Source: Primula veris
Taxonomy: Eukaryota > Streptophyta > Magnoliopsida > Ericales > Primulaceae
DNA length: 64,000 nt
Assembly (NCBI GenBank): GCA_963682055.1
Contig: OY821751.1
Span: forward strand, 5,890,001-5,954,000
Reading direction: 5' to 3'
In this document: positions 22,373-31,186 of the stretch, in pieces
Numbering within the stretch: the first letter of the stretch is position 1
How the letters are laid out: each line of letters begins with the position of its first letter
Program-made: the position numbers and the translations under genes
The notes under the pieces: model-generated
What the model was told of the DNA's origin: nothing
Database searches by the model: none
What the model saw: only the letters and a program-made list of their open reading frames with translations

Positions 22373-22885
22373 ATGAGCAAAAATGTCAAATTGACCGACC
22401 AATGTGCTCGACTGCGGACCAAGCTGAAAACCCAGGCGGCCTCTTTTCGAGAATACGTTCGCCGTGCCGAGCATGCTGTTGAGGTTCAGGAGCGTCGTTT
22501 GGATCGATATTGGCGTGCAAAGGACGAGTACTTCGGTAAATTAAAGTTGCTTGTGACCAAGGCCAACGTGTTGGTGAAGTATTTCCGTTTGTCCCGTGCC
22601 AGATACGATGCTTCCGCAGCTATGATCGAAGCTCGCCGTAACCTCTCTTTTGACGATGATCGCCGTAAAGCGGCCTCGGATGCTCACGAATTCGCCAAAG
22701 AAGCCGAGTTCAACGCGCGGCTTCAGACGCTGACTTGTGTTGGGGTTCATACGACCAATTTTGATGCCCTCATTTCTGAGGAGCGTTTTGATGGTGATGA
22801 GTCTGATGGGTACACAACGACGGATGACGAAGAGATTGAGCTCGGTCAATTACCGTCGTGCTCCTCCTGCAGTAGCTCTTCTTAA
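22373..22885 (+). CDS. Antisense ORF G: coiled-coil protein with acidic Ser-rich tail
   Basis: From the first ATG (22373) the frame is open for 170 residues to TAA at 22885. Upstream the frame stays open to about 22260, where an AG could be a splice acceptor, so it may instead be the last exon of gene F. Residues about 10-120 are Arg/Lys/Glu/Ala-rich with long helices (AEHAVEVQERRLDRYWRAKD). The end is acidic (DGYTTTDDEEIELG) and finishes in a run of Ser and Cys. Gene A has a similar acidic-serine tail. No TATA box is evident, and poly(T)-rich sequence (22110-22240) precedes it. Confidence 0.5.
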   Translation: MSKNVKLTDQCARLRTKLKTQAASFREYVRRAEHAVEVQERRLDRYWRAKDEYFGKLKLLVTKANVLVKYFRLSRARYDASAAMIEARRNLSFDDDRRKAASDAHEFAKEAEFNARLQTLTCVGVHTTNFDALISEERFDGDESDGYTTTDDEEIELGQLPSCSSCSSSS

Positions 22886-23179
22886 ATGAATTTCTTTAGT
22901 GTCGATGATCTTCTTGTTGCCTCCGTAATGCGGGCGAGGACTATTTATGTTATTTCTTTATTCCTGTTTTGTACCTTTCCATTGCCGTATTGCTATTTAA
23001 TTGATTGGATCGATTTTTCCTTGCTAAATCATTTGTTATTTCGTTATTCCTGTTTTGGAGATGCTTCTTGTTGATATTTTGTTGTTTAGATTGATTCTCC
23101 TTCATTGTTTTAGCCAATTTATATTGCATCGCCGCCGTAATGTGGACCTGAATAATTCCTTGCATTGTACCTGCATATA

Positions 23180-24236
23180 AATTTCATAGTATTCCTAGGC
23201 GTTCCTTCGGTAACACGCCATGTTGGGAATTTCATAGTATTCCTAGGCACTTCGGCCATGTTGGAAATTTCATAATATTCCTAGGCGTTCCTTCGGTAAC
23301 ACGCCATGTTGGGAATTTCATAGTATTCCTAGATGTTCCTTCGGTAACACGCCATTTACGGAATTTCATAGTATTCCTAGGCACTTCGGCCATGTTGGGA
23401 ATTTCATAATATTCCTAGGCGTTCCTTCGGTAACACGCCATGTTGGGAATTTCATAGTATTCCTAGACGTTCCTTCGGTAACACGCCATTTACGGAATTT
23501 CATAGTTTTCTTAGGCACTTCGGCCATGTTGGGAATTTCATAGTTTTCCTAGACGTTCCTTCGGTAACACGCCATTTACGGAATTTCATAGTATTCCTAG
23601 GCACTTCGGCCATGTTGGGAATTTCATAATATTCCTAGGCGTTCCTTCGGTAACACGCCATGTTGGGAATTTCATAGTATTCCTAGGCACTTCGGCCATG
23701 TTGGGAATCTCATAGTATTCCTAGACGTTCCTTCGGTAACACGCCATTTACGGAATTTCATAGTATTTCTAGGCACTTCGGCCATGTTGAGAATTCCATA
23801 GTATTCCTAGACGTTCCTTCGGTAACACGCCATTTACGGAATTTCATAGTATTTCTAGGCACTTCGGCCATGTTGAGAATTTCATAGTATTCCTAGACGT
23901 TCCTTCGGTAACATGCCATTTACGGAATTTCATAGTATTTCTAGGCACTTCGGCCATGTTGAGAATTTCATAGTATTCCTAGACGTTCCTTCGGTAACAC
24001 GCCATGTTGGGAATTTCATAGTATTCCTAGGCACTTCGGCCATGTTGGGAATTTCATAGTATTCCTAGACGTTCCTTCGGTAACACGCCATTTACGGAAT
24101 TTCATAGTATTTCTAGGCACTTCGGCCATGTTGAGAATTTCATAGTATCCCTAGACGTTCCTTCGGTAACACGCCATTTACGGAATTTCATAGTATTCCT
24201 AGGCACTTCGGCCATGTTGGGAATTTCATAGTATTA
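23180..24236 (+). repeat. Tandem array of an 86-bp dimer (38 + 48 bp)
   Basis: Two related monomers alternate. Both begin GGAATTTCATAGTATTCCTA. The short one (38 bp) continues GGCACTTCGGCCATGTTG, the long one (48 bp) GACGTTCCTTCGGTAACACG plus CCATTTAC. About a dozen dimers occur, with occasional swaps of the CCATTTAC/CCATGTTG ends. Each monomer start is an inverted repeat (GGAAT...ATTCC). The array lies between pol and the antisense genes, the region known in Tat elements to breed satellite-like repeats. Confidence 0.95.
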
Positions 24237-24338
24237 GTAGACAGCATAATAATATATTTTATTCATTCAAAAGAAGAAAGATAATGCCATTAAGCAAGAA
24301 GGGTAAGGTAGCACCTGTACTTGTATTCGGAGCATTGC

Positions 24339-27300
24339 CTATACGTAGTACTTTTTTAAGTTAGCCACATTCCAAGAATTCTTTTCCCCTCGGCTGTTGG
24401 CGAACAGGACGCTTTTGATTTTGTAAGAGACTGGACTTGTTTGCTTGACGATTTCGTATGGGCCTTCCCAGGTAGGGCTTAGTTTGCCATGTATTTCGTT
24501 GCGGGTATAGACCGTCACTCGTCGCAGCACCAGTTCTCCTACCATGAATTCTTTAGACCCTTTTACTCTCTTGTCATAGGTTTGCTTCACGCTTTGTTGG
24601 TACTTAGCTAGGGTAAGGGCCGCTATCTCTCGTTTCTCGTCTATCATGTCGAGCTCTTCTCTCATTCTTTGTTCATTATTTCCCTGCTCGACCAACGTCG
24701 TTCGGAGCGTGGGTAGCCCGATCTCTGTCGGTATGATGGCCTCAACACCGTATGCTAAGCTAAACGGGGTTTCCTTGGTGCCCGTCTTGGGTGTAGTTCG
24801 GCACGACCATAAAACGTTGAGTAGCCGCTCGGGCCACCTCCCCTTTGCCTGTTCAAGGGTGGTCTTGATGCCGTCTAATATTGTTCGGTTTGACACTTCG
24901 GCTTGCCCGTTCCCTTGTGGGTACGTCGGCGTCGAATAGAATTTTCGGATACCGAGTTCCTCGTACCACAGCTGTAAATTGGCATCTTTGAACTGGGTTC
25001 CGTTGTCGGCGACTATAGCGTACGGTATACCGAACCTAGTTATGATGTATTCCCAAATGAATTGTTTGACGTTGCTGGCTTTGATTTCTCGGAGGGGTTT
25101 AGCTTCGACCCATTTGGTGAAATAATCAGTCGCAACGATCAGATATTCCACATTCCCAGGTGCTCTTGGGAGTTTACCGACCAAATCAATTGCCCATTGA
25201 GCGAACGGCCATGGTGCTGATACCGGGGTCATCATAGATGAAGGGAGCCGTGGTATCTTGGCAAATCGTTGGCACTTGTCGCATCGTTGGACGTATGCAT
25301 CGGTGTCTCGCTTGATATAGGGCCACCAATACCCTTGGGTCACTGCCTTGTTTGCAAGGGATCGCCCTTTGATGTGTGCTCCGCAAGATCCTTCGTGGAT
25401 TTCCTCCAAGACCGGCAGTTGTAGCTCGGTCGGGACGCACAGTAGATGTGGTCCCCGGTAACTGGATTTGTATAGTTTATCGTCCTCGGATAGCCAGAAG
25501 CGAGGAGCTTTTCTTGTAATTTTCAGCGCTTTTATCTTGTCGACCGGAAGCGTTCCACTTCGCAGATAATGGGTCATGTCCTCCATCCATCCTAGTTCGT
25601 ACTGTATCGATGTCACCCGGTTTACCCTTTTTATTATGCTCGGGGTCGGCAGTAGTTCCACTGTGATCGACCGACTGTCAGTCAATGTTAATGTCGAGGC
25701 TAGGGTGGCCAATGCATCGGCATGTGCATTCTCGGTGCGATTGATTCTTACTAACTCGCACTGTTCGAAGGTTGCCATCAAGCTTTGGACTTTCTCTTGG
25801 TAGAGGATCATTCTATCATCTTTCGCTTGGTACTCGCCGATGGCTTGATTGACGATGAGCATGGAGTCTGAGCTTGCAATTAAGTGGGAGCATCCGAGGG
25901 ACCGGGCAATAAGCATGCCGTTTATCATGGCCTCGTATTCTGCCTCATTGTTGGTAGCTCGGAAGCCCAGTTTTATGCTTTTTTCGATGATTGCTCCCTC
26001 TCTAGACTTTAGGACGATCCTTGCTCCTGATCCGTCCTTGGTGGCTGATCCGTCGACATGTATCTGCCAGTGTGATTGTGGAGAGAGTGCCAAAGGCTCG
26101 TCATAGCCTTCGGTGAATTCTGCGACGAAATCGGCCAGGACTTGTCCCTTTATGGCATGGCGGGGTGCGAACTCGATATGAAATTGGGATAGCTCGACCC
26201 CCCAGGCGGCAACTCGGCCGCTAATGTCCGTCCGTCGAAGTGACTCTTTAATATGAAATTTTGTGTATACCCGGACCTGATGAACTATGAAATAGTGTGG
26301 CAACTTCCTGGTTGCGACGACCAATGCCAGGCACAGCTTTTCCAAGGGTAGATAACGTGTTTCGGCTTCGACCAGAGTCTTGCTGATGAAGTAGATCGGA
26401 AATTGTTCGCGACCTTCTTCTCTTAGGATGACCGCGCTCACAGCTGTAGCGGAAACTGCTAGGTAGCATGCCAGAATGTCTCCTCTGTTCGGCCTTACTA
26501 GCAGTGGCAATGTCCTCAAGTACTCTTTGAGATTGTTGAATGAAGCTTCACATTCCGGGTCCCAGACGAATTTTCTATCCTTCTTGAGTGATTCGAAAAA
26601 TGGCCGTCCCTTATCTGCGGATCGGCTAATGAACCTGCTCAGCGCGGCCATCATTCCCGTGAGCTCTTGTACCTGTTTCTTATTCTTGGGCGCTGCTAGG
26701 TTTCGTAGAGCCGTTATTTGATCGGGATTAGCCTCTATTCCTCGTCGGCTAACCATATGCCCCAAGAATTTCCCTTTGTTGATGCCAAATGCACACTTGC
26801 TCGCATTGAGTTTCAGTTTGTGCTCGCCCAGCATTCTGAAAACGTCCCTGATATCTTGAAGGTGGGATGTGGCTCTTTCGCTCTTGACGACCATGTCGTC
26901 TATGTATACCTCCATCGTCTTCCCTATATGATCTCGACATACGCTTGTTATCATCCTTTGGTATGTTGCTCCCGCATTGCGTAGGCCGAACGGCATTACT
27001 GTATAGCAATAATTTCCCAAAGGTGATATAAACGAAGTCTTTTCTTGATCTTCGCGGGCGAGGGGAATTTGATGGTATCCTGAATATGCGTCAAGGAAGG
27101 TCATCCGTTCTGCCCCCGCAGTTGCGTCCACCAGTTGATCAATCCTCGGAAGAGGAAAGTGGTCCCTCGGGCAGGCTTTGTTGAGGTTTGTGAAGTCTAT
27201 ACATACTCTCTCCTTCCCGTTCTTCTTAGGGACGACAACCGGGTTGGACAACCATTTTGGATAGTAAACCTCCCTTATGGCTCCAGCCTCCAATAGCTTT

Positions 27301-27647
27301 TGTACTTCAGCGATTATAGCTGCTCTGTGCTGTACAGACACTTTCCTGCTCCTTTGTGCTATCGGCTTGTACTCGACGTTCACACTTAGGTGGTGGCATG
27401 CTGTATTGGGGTCTATGCCCGGCATGTCTTTAGGACTCCAGGCGAATTTATCAATGTTGCTGAAAAGGAACGCTTCTAACTCCTCGGATTCCTGTTTTGG
27501 AAGGTTATCGCCGAGGAGGAAATAGTGCTCCTCGTCCATATCCGGGATATACACCTTCCTAAGTGTCTCTCCTACTTGTTCTTTGACCACCCTCTCGGTT
27601 TTGACTATGTGGTTGATCAGCTTCTTTGTGCTAGTGGGTTGTTCCAC
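24339..27647 (-). CDS. pol: Tat-element Pol: RT, RNase H, archaeal-type RNase H, integrase
   Basis: The open frame covers 1102 codons and lacks its own ATG, being the continuation of the gag-pro frame. Domains in order: reverse transcriptase (about residues 110-320; KNGKERVCIDF, FLDAYSGYHQIPL, YIDDM near 248); Ty3 RNase H (about 340-480); a second, archaeal-type RNase H (about 530-655; HVDGSATKDGSGA, NNEAEYEAMINGM, ENAHADALATLAS); integrase zinc finger (about 745-800, H-H-C-C in HEGSCGAH and CDKCQRF); and a catalytic core with Asp in WAIDLVG (about 822), Asp in ADNGTQF (about 884) and Glu in GQAEVSN (about 919). A tail about 100 residues long follows with ELVLRRV and WEGPYEIV motifs. This part is intact. 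It copies element RNA into DNA and integrates it. Confidence 0.95.
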   Translation of the reverse strand: MEQPTSTKKLINHIVKTERVVKEQVGETLRKVYIPDMDEEHYFLLGDNLPKQESEELEAFLFSNIDKFAWSPKDMPGIDPNTACHHLSVNVEYKPIAQRSRKVSVQHRAAIIAEVQKLLEAGAIREVYYPKWLSNPVVVPKKNGKERVCIDFTNLNKACPRDHFPLPRIDQLVDATAGAERMTFLDAYSGYHQIPLAREDQEKTSFISPLGNYCYTVMPFGLRNAGATYQRMITSVCRDHIGKTMEVYIDDMVVKSERATSHLQDIRDVFRMLGEHKLKLNASKCAFGINKGKFLGHMVSRRGIEANPDQITALRNLAAPKNKKQVQELTGMMAALSRFISRSADKGRPFFESLKKDRKFVWDPECEASFNNLKEYLRTLPLLVRPNRGDILACYLAVSATAVSAVILREEGREQFPIYFISKTLVEAETRYLPLEKLCLALVVATRKLPHYFIVHQVRVYTKFHIKESLRRTDISGRVAAWGVELSQFHIEFAPRHAIKGQVLADFVAEFTEGYDEPLALSPQSHWQIHVDGSATKDGSGARIVLKSREGAIIEKSIKLGFRATNNEAEYEAMINGMLIARSLGCSHLIASSDSMLIVNQAIGEYQAKDDRMILYQEKVQSLMATFEQCELVRINRTENAHADALATLASTLTLTDSRSITVELLPTPSIIKRVNRVTSIQYELGWMEDMTHYLRSGTLPVDKIKALKITRKAPRFWLSEDDKLYKSSYRGPHLLCVPTELQLPVLEEIHEGSCGAHIKGRSLANKAVTQGYWWPYIKRDTDAYVQRCDKCQRFAKIPRLPSSMMTPVSAPWPFAQWAIDLVGKLPRAPGNVEYLIVATDYFTKWVEAKPLREIKASNVKQFIWEYIITRFGIPYAIVADNGTQFKDANLQLWYEELGIRKFYSTPTYPQGNGQAEVSNRTILDGIKTTLEQAKGRWPERLLNVLWSCRTTPKTGTKETPFSLAYGVEAIIPTEIGLPTLRTTLVEQGNNEQRMREELDMIDEKREIAALTLAKYQQSVKQTYDKRVKGSKEFMVGELVLRRVTVYTRNEIHGKLSPTWEGPYEIVKQTSPVSYKIKSVLFANSRGEKNSWNVANLKKYYV

Positions 27648-27953
27648 AATGCTTCGTTGTTTTTGGAGAGTCGCGGTGATGTCTTCGCAGCGTCTTGAAT
27701 CTTCTTGACATCCTCTGGCTGTCTAGATCTCTCCCCTATCATTTGGGTATTTGACCTTTTGGTGATAGGTCGATGGTATGGCCTTCATGGCATGTAACCA
27801 AGGTCAGCCCAATATTGCGTTGTGGCCGGAGTGGTCGTTAACCACTAAGAACTCTACGGGAACCGACACGGACCCGGTTGTGACACTGAGGACGATCTTT
27901 CCCAATGGTTTAGTCGTTTCGGAGATGAATCCGATCAGCGTGACGTCCGCAGG
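27648..27953 (-). pseudogene. C-terminal protease segment with nonsense codons
   Basis: Between the gag-pro ORF and pol ORF the reading frame is the same (30335 and 27647 differ by a multiple of three). It encodes protease-like sequence (SVSVPVEFLVVNDHSGHNAI) broken by in-frame stops: TAG at 27954-27956, a TGA just after NAILG, and TAG at 27723-27725. Gag, protease and Pol were therefore originally one continuous frame, now interrupted, so this copy cannot make the full polyprotein. Confidence 0.8.
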
Positions 27954-30335
27954 CTATAGATCTTGCAGCTTGAGTTCCATTTTGTCGAAGAGCTCCCTAT
28001 ACATGATATCACAAGAGGCTCCTTGGTCGACAAGTACCCTGCTGACCGTGTCTAGGCCGATTTGAACTCGGAGGTTAATGGCGTCTCCGTGGGGGTAAAT
28101 CACCCCTTCTTCGTCAAGATCTAAGAAAGAAATTGGAGGATGTCGTCGTTGTGTGCACTGTCGTTTAGAGGTCGACGCCTGTGATGCCTTGGCTACTTGG
28201 CCAAAGTGGGCCAGCTGCCGTTGTCGCGACCGTTCCCCACCGGGGCCCTCGGGTCGTGACATATGAACGACGTTGATCGTTTTACCTTGCCGGTTGTCGG
28301 ATCCCTCGACGGCCAATTGTTTGCCTTTATTCCCAGCTCCTTTGATGAACTTGGCTAGGTATCCTGCATCGCCCCACTGGTTCATTCTCCATCGCAGGTT
28401 ACGGCAATGCTCAGTGAGATGGCCGTGATCCTCGTGATATGCGCAGAAGAGCTTGGAATCTCTCTGATTGGGGGGAGAGATGATCGGTTGTGGTCGGGAA
28501 TACCAACTTTCCCTACATATATCCTTGAGGATATCTTCAGCAGATAGGTTGAAAGTGTATCGCAGCTCGACCGGTCCGAAGGTGTTTCGGTGTTCCCTCT
28601 CTTGGGGCCGAACCTGTTGAAATGGCTTGGGTGGCATCGGGTAGGTGAGCTGGAGCGGTTTATGTTCGTTGGTCGGTGTTGGGTATGCGATCTGGAGCGG
28701 TTTGGGCTCTAGTGCTCGTGGTCGCTCTACCCTGCTATGGACCTCGGGCTCTTTGCCCTTTCTGGTCCGTTGGAATGCTTCTTCCTGGTTATTCCTAACT
28801 CTTTTGCGACCCACCTGTGCCTCGCGGACCGACTCTCTTCTCGGTAGAGTTCGGTTGAGGAAACGCATTTCGTCGTTTTTATCGGTGAGGTGGGTACAAT
28901 AGGCTAGCAGGGAATCAGTGGTCGGGAAGTTTTTGCCTATGAACTTCCTTCTCGCCCAATAGCCATTAGGGATGGAATTGATAAAGTTTTGGATGGCTAT
29001 ATTATTGGCATATCGTGGAATCTGGTTTGCTACGTCGATAAAACGTATGCAGTAATCGTTGAGCCTTTCATTTGGCATCATCGCCATTTTAAGAAGGGTT
29101 TCGATACTAACCTTCTTTTTCCGATGAGCAGCGTATCGGGTGGAGTATGCTCTTAGCAATTCTGCCCAGTTTCTAATGGAGCCCCGTGGTAAGTTATGAT
29201 ACCATGACGAAGCCTCTTGACCCAAGCTGTTTTTGAAAAATTTGCACATCAGTGCATGGTCATCACTCCACAGTTCCATCTTCGTCTTGTAGTGCCTCAG
29301 ATGGTCGATAGGGCAACTCTTCCCATCATAGAGCCTGAATTCGGGGATGACGAATCCCATAGGATTGCGGTACCGCGTGATCTGTTCGGTACATGGGGTT
29401 TCTTGGCATACGTTCCAAGCCTGTTGGAACGCGTCATCCGTGACTTGGTAGGGGGGAGGGTATCCTCCCTGATGTGGTGATGGGCCATATCCTTCCCCGA
29501 TCCTGTATTCGGGATATCTACCGTCCTTCGTGTTTGTGTGGACACGTTCCATATGAGTGTTCGGATGGACGATAGTTATTGGGACATTGCCCCCTTGGTG
29601 GGGGACTCTTGTATCGGGTCGCCGACCCGCTGCCTCCAGGGCGGCCCTGTAGGCAGAATCTTCCACTTCATGGCGTGGGTCTTTGTCGGGTTGGATAACT
29701 GGCAATACGATGCCGGCCGCTGTCATGGCCGTCATGCATGCCGCCAGCTGAGCTTGTAGCTGGGCGTAGTTCCTTTCATCGGCTAATGGAACAACATGTT
29801 GTACCTCCACCGTGGGTGGTGTAATCATCCTCGGAGAATTAGTCGGTAGTCGGGGCGACTGTCCGAGTACATGATCCTCGGGCATGCCAAACTGATGGGC
29901 TTCGTCCGTTTGTAAACGAGCACCGGAGTTGACCGAGGCTGTAGGCAAAGGGACTCTTGAGCTCGGCCCTGCTTGGGACCCGGTTAAGCGTCTTCGTGCA
30001 CGCCTTAATACGGGCACGTCTTGTTCGTCCTCCGAGGACGAAGGGTGTTCGTCGACAATCCCTTCGATGAAATGTCGGGGTGGTTCGACCGGTTGTTCTT
30101 GGTTGACGTAGGAGGTTGTTGGTTGGTTTCCGGATTGGATAGCTTCATATCTGTCGCGGATAGCGAGTAGATCGTCGAGGTCTTGTTGGCTAATTTGCGT
30201 GTTTTGGTTATTGGTTTCTACTATCTCGGGATGGGTTTTCTCTACATTGGTAACCATTGTCGCTCGTCTGGCAGAGTATTGGTATTCGAATTCTAAACTA
30301 GTTGGGAACTTGATGGTTCCCACAGACGGCGCCAT
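27954..30335 (-). CDS. gag: Tat-element Gag and N-terminal protease
   Basis: 793 codons from an ATG two bases inside the 5' LTR boundary; the next in-frame ATG (residue 27) may be the real start because the first overlaps the primer site. The N-terminal 300 residues are disordered, Glu/Gln/Pro-rich. A retrotransposon Gag capsid domain spans about residues 310-500 (FRLYDGKSCPIDHLRHYKTK, WYHNLPRGSIRNWAELLRAY). Around residue 630 is the CCHC-like FCAYHEDHGHLTEHC motif typical of Tat elements. Near residue 775 is the aspartic-protease site VDQGASCDIMY, where Gln replaces the usual Thr or Ser of the D-T/S-G triad. The frame then meets TAG at 27954-27956. Confidence 0.92.
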   Translation of the reverse strand: MAPSVGTIKFPTSLEFEYQYSARRATMVTNVEKTHPEIVETNNQNTQISQQDLDDLLAIRDRYEAIQSGNQPTTSYVNQEQPVEPPRHFIEGIVDEHPSSSEDEQDVPVLRRARRRLTGSQAGPSSRVPLPTASVNSGARLQTDEAHQFGMPEDHVLGQSPRLPTNSPRMITPPTVEVQHVVPLADERNYAQLQAQLAACMTAMTAAGIVLPVIQPDKDPRHEVEDSAYRAALEAAGRRPDTRVPHQGGNVPITIVHPNTHMERVHTNTKDGRYPEYRIGEGYGPSPHQGGYPPPYQVTDDAFQQAWNVCQETPCTEQITRYRNPMGFVIPEFRLYDGKSCPIDHLRHYKTKMELWSDDHALMCKFFKNSLGQEASSWYHNLPRGSIRNWAELLRAYSTRYAAHRKKKVSIETLLKMAMMPNERLNDYCIRFIDVANQIPRYANNIAIQNFINSIPNGYWARRKFIGKNFPTTDSLLAYCTHLTDKNDEMRFLNRTLPRRESVREAQVGRKRVRNNQEEAFQRTRKGKEPEVHSRVERPRALEPKPLQIAYPTPTNEHKPLQLTYPMPPKPFQQVRPQEREHRNTFGPVELRYTFNLSAEDILKDICRESWYSRPQPIISPPNQRDSKLFCAYHEDHGHLTEHCRNLRWRMNQWGDAGYLAKFIKGAGNKGKQLAVEGSDNRQGKTINVVHMSRPEGPGGERSRQRQLAHFGQVAKASQASTSKRQCTQRRHPPISFLDLDEEGVIYPHGDAINLRVQIGLDTVSRVLVDQGASCDIMYRELFDKMELKLQDL
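30318..30334 (-). promoter_or_regulatory. Primer-binding site
   Basis: TGGCGCCGTCTGTGGGA on the minus strand begins two bases inside the 5' LTR. It is complementary to a tRNA ending in GGCGCCA and is the form seen in Tat-lineage elements. The upstream ATG of the gag frame overlaps its first two bases. Confidence 0.85.
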
Positions 30336-30336
30336 T

Positions 30337-30888
30337 TGATAAAGTCATAACTTTGGTCGGTTGCGTTAGGCTTTTCAACAATGATATAATGGTAAATCAA
30401 CCGTGTGATCTTTATTATTGCTCGGATTATTGTCCTTGTTCGGAATATTACATTTGCTCGGATTAGTATTTCGGTTTTGCAATTGTGCTCGATATGACTA
30501 TTTAATCTCTCGTCTTGATCTTTCTCCCCTTTTATTCGGTGCTCGGCTGTCTTTTCTCGGTTTATTCCTCGAAGTGATATGCTTTGGTTAATTTCTCTCT
30601 TTTCTTAACTTCTCTCTATATTTTTTGGATAGATTTTCTGTTCATTTTCTAGGAGGGGTAGTTGGCTATTTATAGGCAACTGCGCCTTCTAGGATATTGA
30701 CAAATGTCTTCATCCCAGGGATTTTTCAGACATGGGTCCCCATTTGATTGGGCTTGGGCTTTTGGTAGTAACACCTCAATTCCTATAAAAAGTATGAGAT
30801 GACCCATTTAAGTGTTGGATACCCATTTATAAAGTGGGTTGATTATTACCCGAATAAAATATTCGGGTCTAATTTTTATGTTCTATCA
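30337..30888 (-). repeat. 5' LTR of the Tat element
   Basis: 552 bp, same ends as the left LTR. A minus-strand TATAAATAG box lies near 30675. It ends 299 bases downstream of the stop codon of the PPIL1-type gene, so the element landed in or just beyond that gene's 3' UTR, in the same orientation. Confidence 0.95.
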
Positions 30889-31186
30889 ATAGCATAGTTG
30901 ATTCTGTTTACAGTCGAGCAAAATAAACACCGGTGTTGGAAACTATTGATTAGTTAAAAAACAGCTGTCTGGCCTTTTTAGCAACATAGAAACTCATAGT
31001 CAAGGTCAAGGCACATGAAGAACCGTAACTGCCATAGTCTTAGAAGATCAACTGGGTCAGTTTTAACTTGTACAAATAAGACAATATGTCAGGTTTCCAA
31101 AATACAACCAATTGCGATAAGAAAAGATTATGATAGCACGGTCTTTTCAGCAGCAGAGTACAAGCCTTGCATAGCAGCTAGCGATA

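Larger units (their letters stand above)
14441..30888 (-). mobile_element. Ty3/gypsy retrotransposon, Tat lineage, 16.4 kb
   Basis: Two LTRs (14441-15008 and 30337-30888) in the same orientation enclose gag-pro-pol on the minus strand, so the right LTR is the 5' LTR. The primer-binding site next to it begins TGGCGCCGTCTGTGGGA, and the pol has a second, archaeal-type RNase H between the Ty3 RNase H and integrase; both are hallmarks of the Tat (Ogre/Retand/Grande) lineage. About 9.3 kb between pol and the 3' LTR hold antisense genes and a tandem array. Flanks are ATACC on the left and ATAGC on the right, a 5-bp duplication with one mismatch. By eye the LTRs differ by about a dozen substitutions and one 16-bp indel, so the insertion is fairly young, but gag-pro contains nonsense codons. 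Confidence 0.93.

Noticed and set aside
24646..30111. Plus-strand open frames opposite gag and pol
   Set aside because: Shadows of the strongly supported minus-strand polyprotein.
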